Source of the DNA: Karalla daura
Lineage: Eukaryota; Chordata; Actinopteri; Chaetodontiformes; Leiognathidae
Assembly: GCA_029224185.1 (NCBI GenBank)
Contig: JANZKI010000039.1
Location: 310,001 to 374,000, forward strand
DNA length: 64,000 nucleotides
Direction: 5' to 3'
Numbering within the stretch: the stretch's first letter is position 1; each line of letters begins with the position of its first letter. Of the stretch, positions 61,313-64,000 are shown piece after piece. Made by a program: the position numbers and the translations under genes. The notes under the pieces were generated by a model. The model saw only the letters and a program-made list of their open reading frames with translations, was not told the origin of the DNA and searched no databases.

Positions 61313-62675
61313 TTTTTTTCACTTTCGGCGAGCTTTAAAATCTCAGCTCCAGGATCAAATCCGGCATCGGGATTGCTTTTTCCAGTGAGCGTGGGCCACC
61401 CCGGAGGCGGCTCACACCCCAAATGGTGGGTTTGGGCTCGCTCGCTCGGGGTCGGGATCTCGGCCAAAACGACAGGTCCGGGGTGGTCATTTTTTTCACT
61501 TTCGGCGAGCTTTAAAATCTCAGCTCCAGGATCAAATCCGGCATCGGGATTGCTTTTTCCAGTGAGCGTGGGCCACCCCGGAGGCGGCTCACACCCCAAA
61601 TCGTTGGTTTGGGCTCGTTCGCTCGGGGTCGGGATTTCGGCCAAAACGACAGGTCCGGGGTGGTCGTTTTTTTCACTTTCGGCGAGCTTTAATATCTCAG
61701 CTCCAGGATCAAATCCGGCATCGGGATGGCTTTTTCCAGTGAGCGTGGGCCACTCCGGAGGCGGCTCACACCCCAATTCGGGGGTTTGGGCTCGCTCGCT
61801 CGGGGTCGGGATCTCGGCCAAAACGACATGTCCGGGGTGGTCGTTTTTTTCACTTTCGGCGAGCTTTAAAATCTCAGCTCCAGGATCAAATCCGGCATCG
61901 GGATTGCTTTTTCCAGTGAGCGTGGGCCACCCCGGAGGCGGCTCACACCCCAAATGGTGGGTTTGGGCTCGCTCGCTCGGGGTCGGGATCTCGGCCAAAA
62001 CGACAGGTCCGGGGTGGTCGTTTTTTTCACTTTCGGCGAGCTTTAAAATCTCAGCTCCAGGATCAAATCCGGCATCGGGATTGCTTTTTCCAGTGAGCGT
62101 GGGCCACCCCGGAGGCGGCTCACACCCCAAATGGTGGGTTTGGGCTCGCTCGCTCGGGGTCGGGATCTCGGCCAAAACGACAGGTCCGGGGTGGTCGTTT
62201 TTTTCACTTTCGGCGAGCTTTAATATCTCAGCTCCAGGATCAAATCCGGCATCTGGATTGCTTTTTCCAGTGAGCGTGGGCCACCCTGGAGGCGGCTCAC
62301 ACCCCAAATCGTGGGTTTGGGCGCGCTCGCTCGGGGTCGGGATCTCGGCCAAAACGACAGGTCCGGGGTGGTCGTTTTTTTCACTTTCGGCGAGCTTTAA
62401 TATCTCAGCTCCAGGATCAAATCCGGCATCGGGATTGCTGTTTCCAGTGAGCGTGGGCCACCCCGGAGGCGGCTCACACCCCAAATGGTGGGTTTGGGCT
62501 CGCTCGCTCGGGGTCGGGATCTCGGCCAAATCGACAGGTCCGGGGTGGTCGTTTTTTTCACTTTCGGCGAGCTTTAATATCTCAGCTCCAGGATCAAATC
62601 AGGCATCGGGATTGCTTTTTCCAGTGAGCGTGGGCCACCCCGGAGGCGGCTCACACCCCAAATCGTGGGTTTGGA

Positions 62676-64000
62676 CGCGCTCGCTCGGGGTCGGGATCTC
62701 GGCCGAAACGACAGGTCCGGGGTGGTCGTTTTTTTTCACTTTCGGCGAGCTTTAATATCTCAGCTCCAGGATCAAATCCGGCATCGGGATTGCTTTTTCC
62801 AGTGAGCGTGGGCCACCCCGGAGGCGGCTCACACCCCAAATCGTGGGTTTGGGCGCGCTCGCTCGGGGTCGGGATCTCGGCCAAAACGACAGGTCCGGGG
62901 TGGTCGTTTTTTTCACTTTCGGCGAGCTTTAATATCTCAGCTCCAGGATCAAATCCGGCATCTGGATTGCTTTTTCCAGTGAGCGTGGGCCACCCTGGAG
63001 GCGGCTCACACCCCAAATGGTGGGTTTGGGCGCGCTCGCTCGGGGTCGGGATCTCGGCCGAAACGACAGGTCCGGGGTGGTCGTTTTTTTTCACTTTCGG
63101 CGAGCTTTAATATCTCAGCTCCAGGATCAAATCCGGCATCGGGATTGCTTTTTCCAGTGAGCGTGGGCCACCCCGGAGGCGGCTCACACCCCAAATCGTG
63201 GGTTTGGGCGCGCTCGCTCGGGGTCGGGATCTCGGCCAAAACGACAGGTCCGGGGTGGTCGTTTTTTTCACTTTCGGCGAGCTTTAATATCTCAGCTCCA
63301 GGATCAAATCCGGCATCTGGATTGCTTTTTCCAGTGAGCGTGGGCCACCCTGGAGGCGGCTCACACCCCAAATGGTGGGTTTGGGCGCGCTCGCTCGGGG
63401 TCGGGATCTCGGCCAAAACGACAGGTCCGGGGTGGTCGTTTTTTTCACTTTCGGCGAGCTTTAATATCTCTTCTCCAGGATCAAATCCGGCATCGGGATT
63501 GCTGTTTCCAGTGAGCGTGGGCCACCCCGGAGGCGGCTCACACCCCAAATGGTGGGTTTGGGCTCACTCGCTCGGGGTCGGGATCTCGGCCAAAACGACA
63601 GGTCCGGGGTGGTCGTTTTTTTCACTTTCGGCGAGCTTTAATATCTCAGCTCCAGGATCAAATCCGGCATCGGGATTGCTTTTTCCAGTGAGCGTGGGCC
63701 ACCCCGGAGGCGGCTCACACCCCAAATCGTGGGTTTGGGCGCGCTCGCTCGGGGTCGGGATCTCGGCCAAAACGACAGGTCCGGGGTGGTCGTTTTTTTC
63801 ACTTTCGGCGAGCTTTAAAATCTCAGCTCCAGGATCAAATCCGGCATCGGGATTGCTTTTTCCAGTGAGCGTGGGGCACCCCGGAGGCGGCTCACACCCC
63901 AAATGGTGGGTTTGGGCTCGCTCGCTCGGGGTCGGGATCTCGGCCAAAACGACAGGTCCGGGGTGGTCATTTTTTTCACTTTCGGCGAGCTTTAATATCT
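62676..64000 (+). repeat. Terminal satellite monomers, array continues past the window
   Basis: Plain monomers without a fold-back. T8 occurs at about 62730 and 63085. Singletons are CTCTTCTCC at about 63469 and GTGGGGCACC at about 63871. The window ends inside a monomer, at TTTAATATCT. Confidence 0.9.

Larger units (their letters stand above)
59425..62675 (+). repeat. 17-monomer block with two fold-backs (3,250 bp)
   Basis: Bounded by successive GGACGCGCTCG / T8 marker monomers; 3,250 = 17 x 177 + 240 + 1. It returns to the subtype seen at 9-30 kb: CGCTCAGGGTCGG at about 59790, then a fold-back and GGAAAAACACCC, but with the ancestral GAGCGTGGG instead of GAGCATGGG. CTCAAACCCC at about 60940 is a singleton. 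Confidence 0.88.
1..64000 (+). repeat. 177-bp satellite array, about 340 monomers
   Basis: Monomers begin with GTGGGCCACC and recur at 1, 178, 355 and onward to the last base, all in the same orientation. Removing 32 insertions of 120 bp leaves about 60,160 bases, or about 340 units of 177 bp. Subtypes differ mainly at a few sites: AAATGGTGGG, AAATCGTGGG, AAATCGTTGG or AATTCGGGGG in the first quarter; TTTAATATC or TTTAAAATC; GCATCGGGATTG, GCATCTGGATTG or GCATCGGGATGG near the end. No stretch of unique sequence interrupts the array, so no interval holds a conventional gene. Monomer length and layered homogenisation are typical of eukaryotic centromeric or pericentromeric satellites; that location is an inference. 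Taxon not determined. Confidence 0.97.

Noticed and set aside
1..64000. CRISPR array
   Set aside because: The unit is 177 bp and wholly repeated. There are no short direct repeats with unique spacers and no cas genes.
1..64000. Ribosomal DNA spacer subrepeats
   Set aside because: No rRNA gene sequence appears in 64 kb, and no 5S, 18S or 28S segment was recognised.

Overview
The whole 64 kb window is one uninterrupted satellite DNA array. I find no gene, RNA gene, transposon or unique sequence in it. The unit is a 177-bp monomer, first complete copy 1-177 and next 178-354. About 340 monomers lie head to tail in one orientation from the first base to the last, so both ends of the array are outside the window. 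The only sequence that is not plain monomer is a 120-bp fold-back insertion that occurs 32 times and carries a near-perfect palindrome. Every spacing I tested between shared variants equals 177n + 120p + t, where p counts fold-backs and t counts single-base changes in homopolymer length.

A tandem satellite of this unit length, near one nucleosome repeat, homogenised into multi-kilobase higher-order blocks, points to centromeric or pericentromeric/heterochromatic DNA of a eukaryote. I cannot name the organism. The monomer is about 59% G+C with about 15 CpG dinucleotides, which is roughly the number expected by chance. Many of the variants that separate monomer subtypes are nevertheless CpG transitions, which hints at cytosine methylation combined with recent amplification.

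Layout. 1-1,665: a 1,005-bp tandem duplication. 1,705-7,957: two 3,130-bp blocks (A), with a third partial copy at about 18,800-21,429. 7,465-18,869: three 2,954-bp blocks (B) and one 2,543-bp A/B hybrid, which together form a 5,497-bp duplication. 21,575-36,306: a tandem duplication of a 7.3-kb unit with about three differences noticed. 37,414-59,366: a fold-back-rich domain (18 of the 32 fold-backs) with four copies of a cassette marked by GAGCATGGG, a 5.76-kb duplication (45,263-51,018 and 51,883-57,637) and a 1.72-kb duplication (55,756-57,476 and 57,646-59,366). 59,367-64,000: a return to the B-like subtype.

Very long open frames exist on both strands, up to 2,765 codons on + and 2,410 on -. 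They are a by-product of arithmetic: 177 = 3 x 59 and 120 = 3 x 40, and one frame on each strand lacks stops. They are not annotated as genes. The most interesting content is structural: the fold-back palindromes, the micro-homology at their junctions, a patch of clustered substitutions linked to them, and the layered higher-order repeats.
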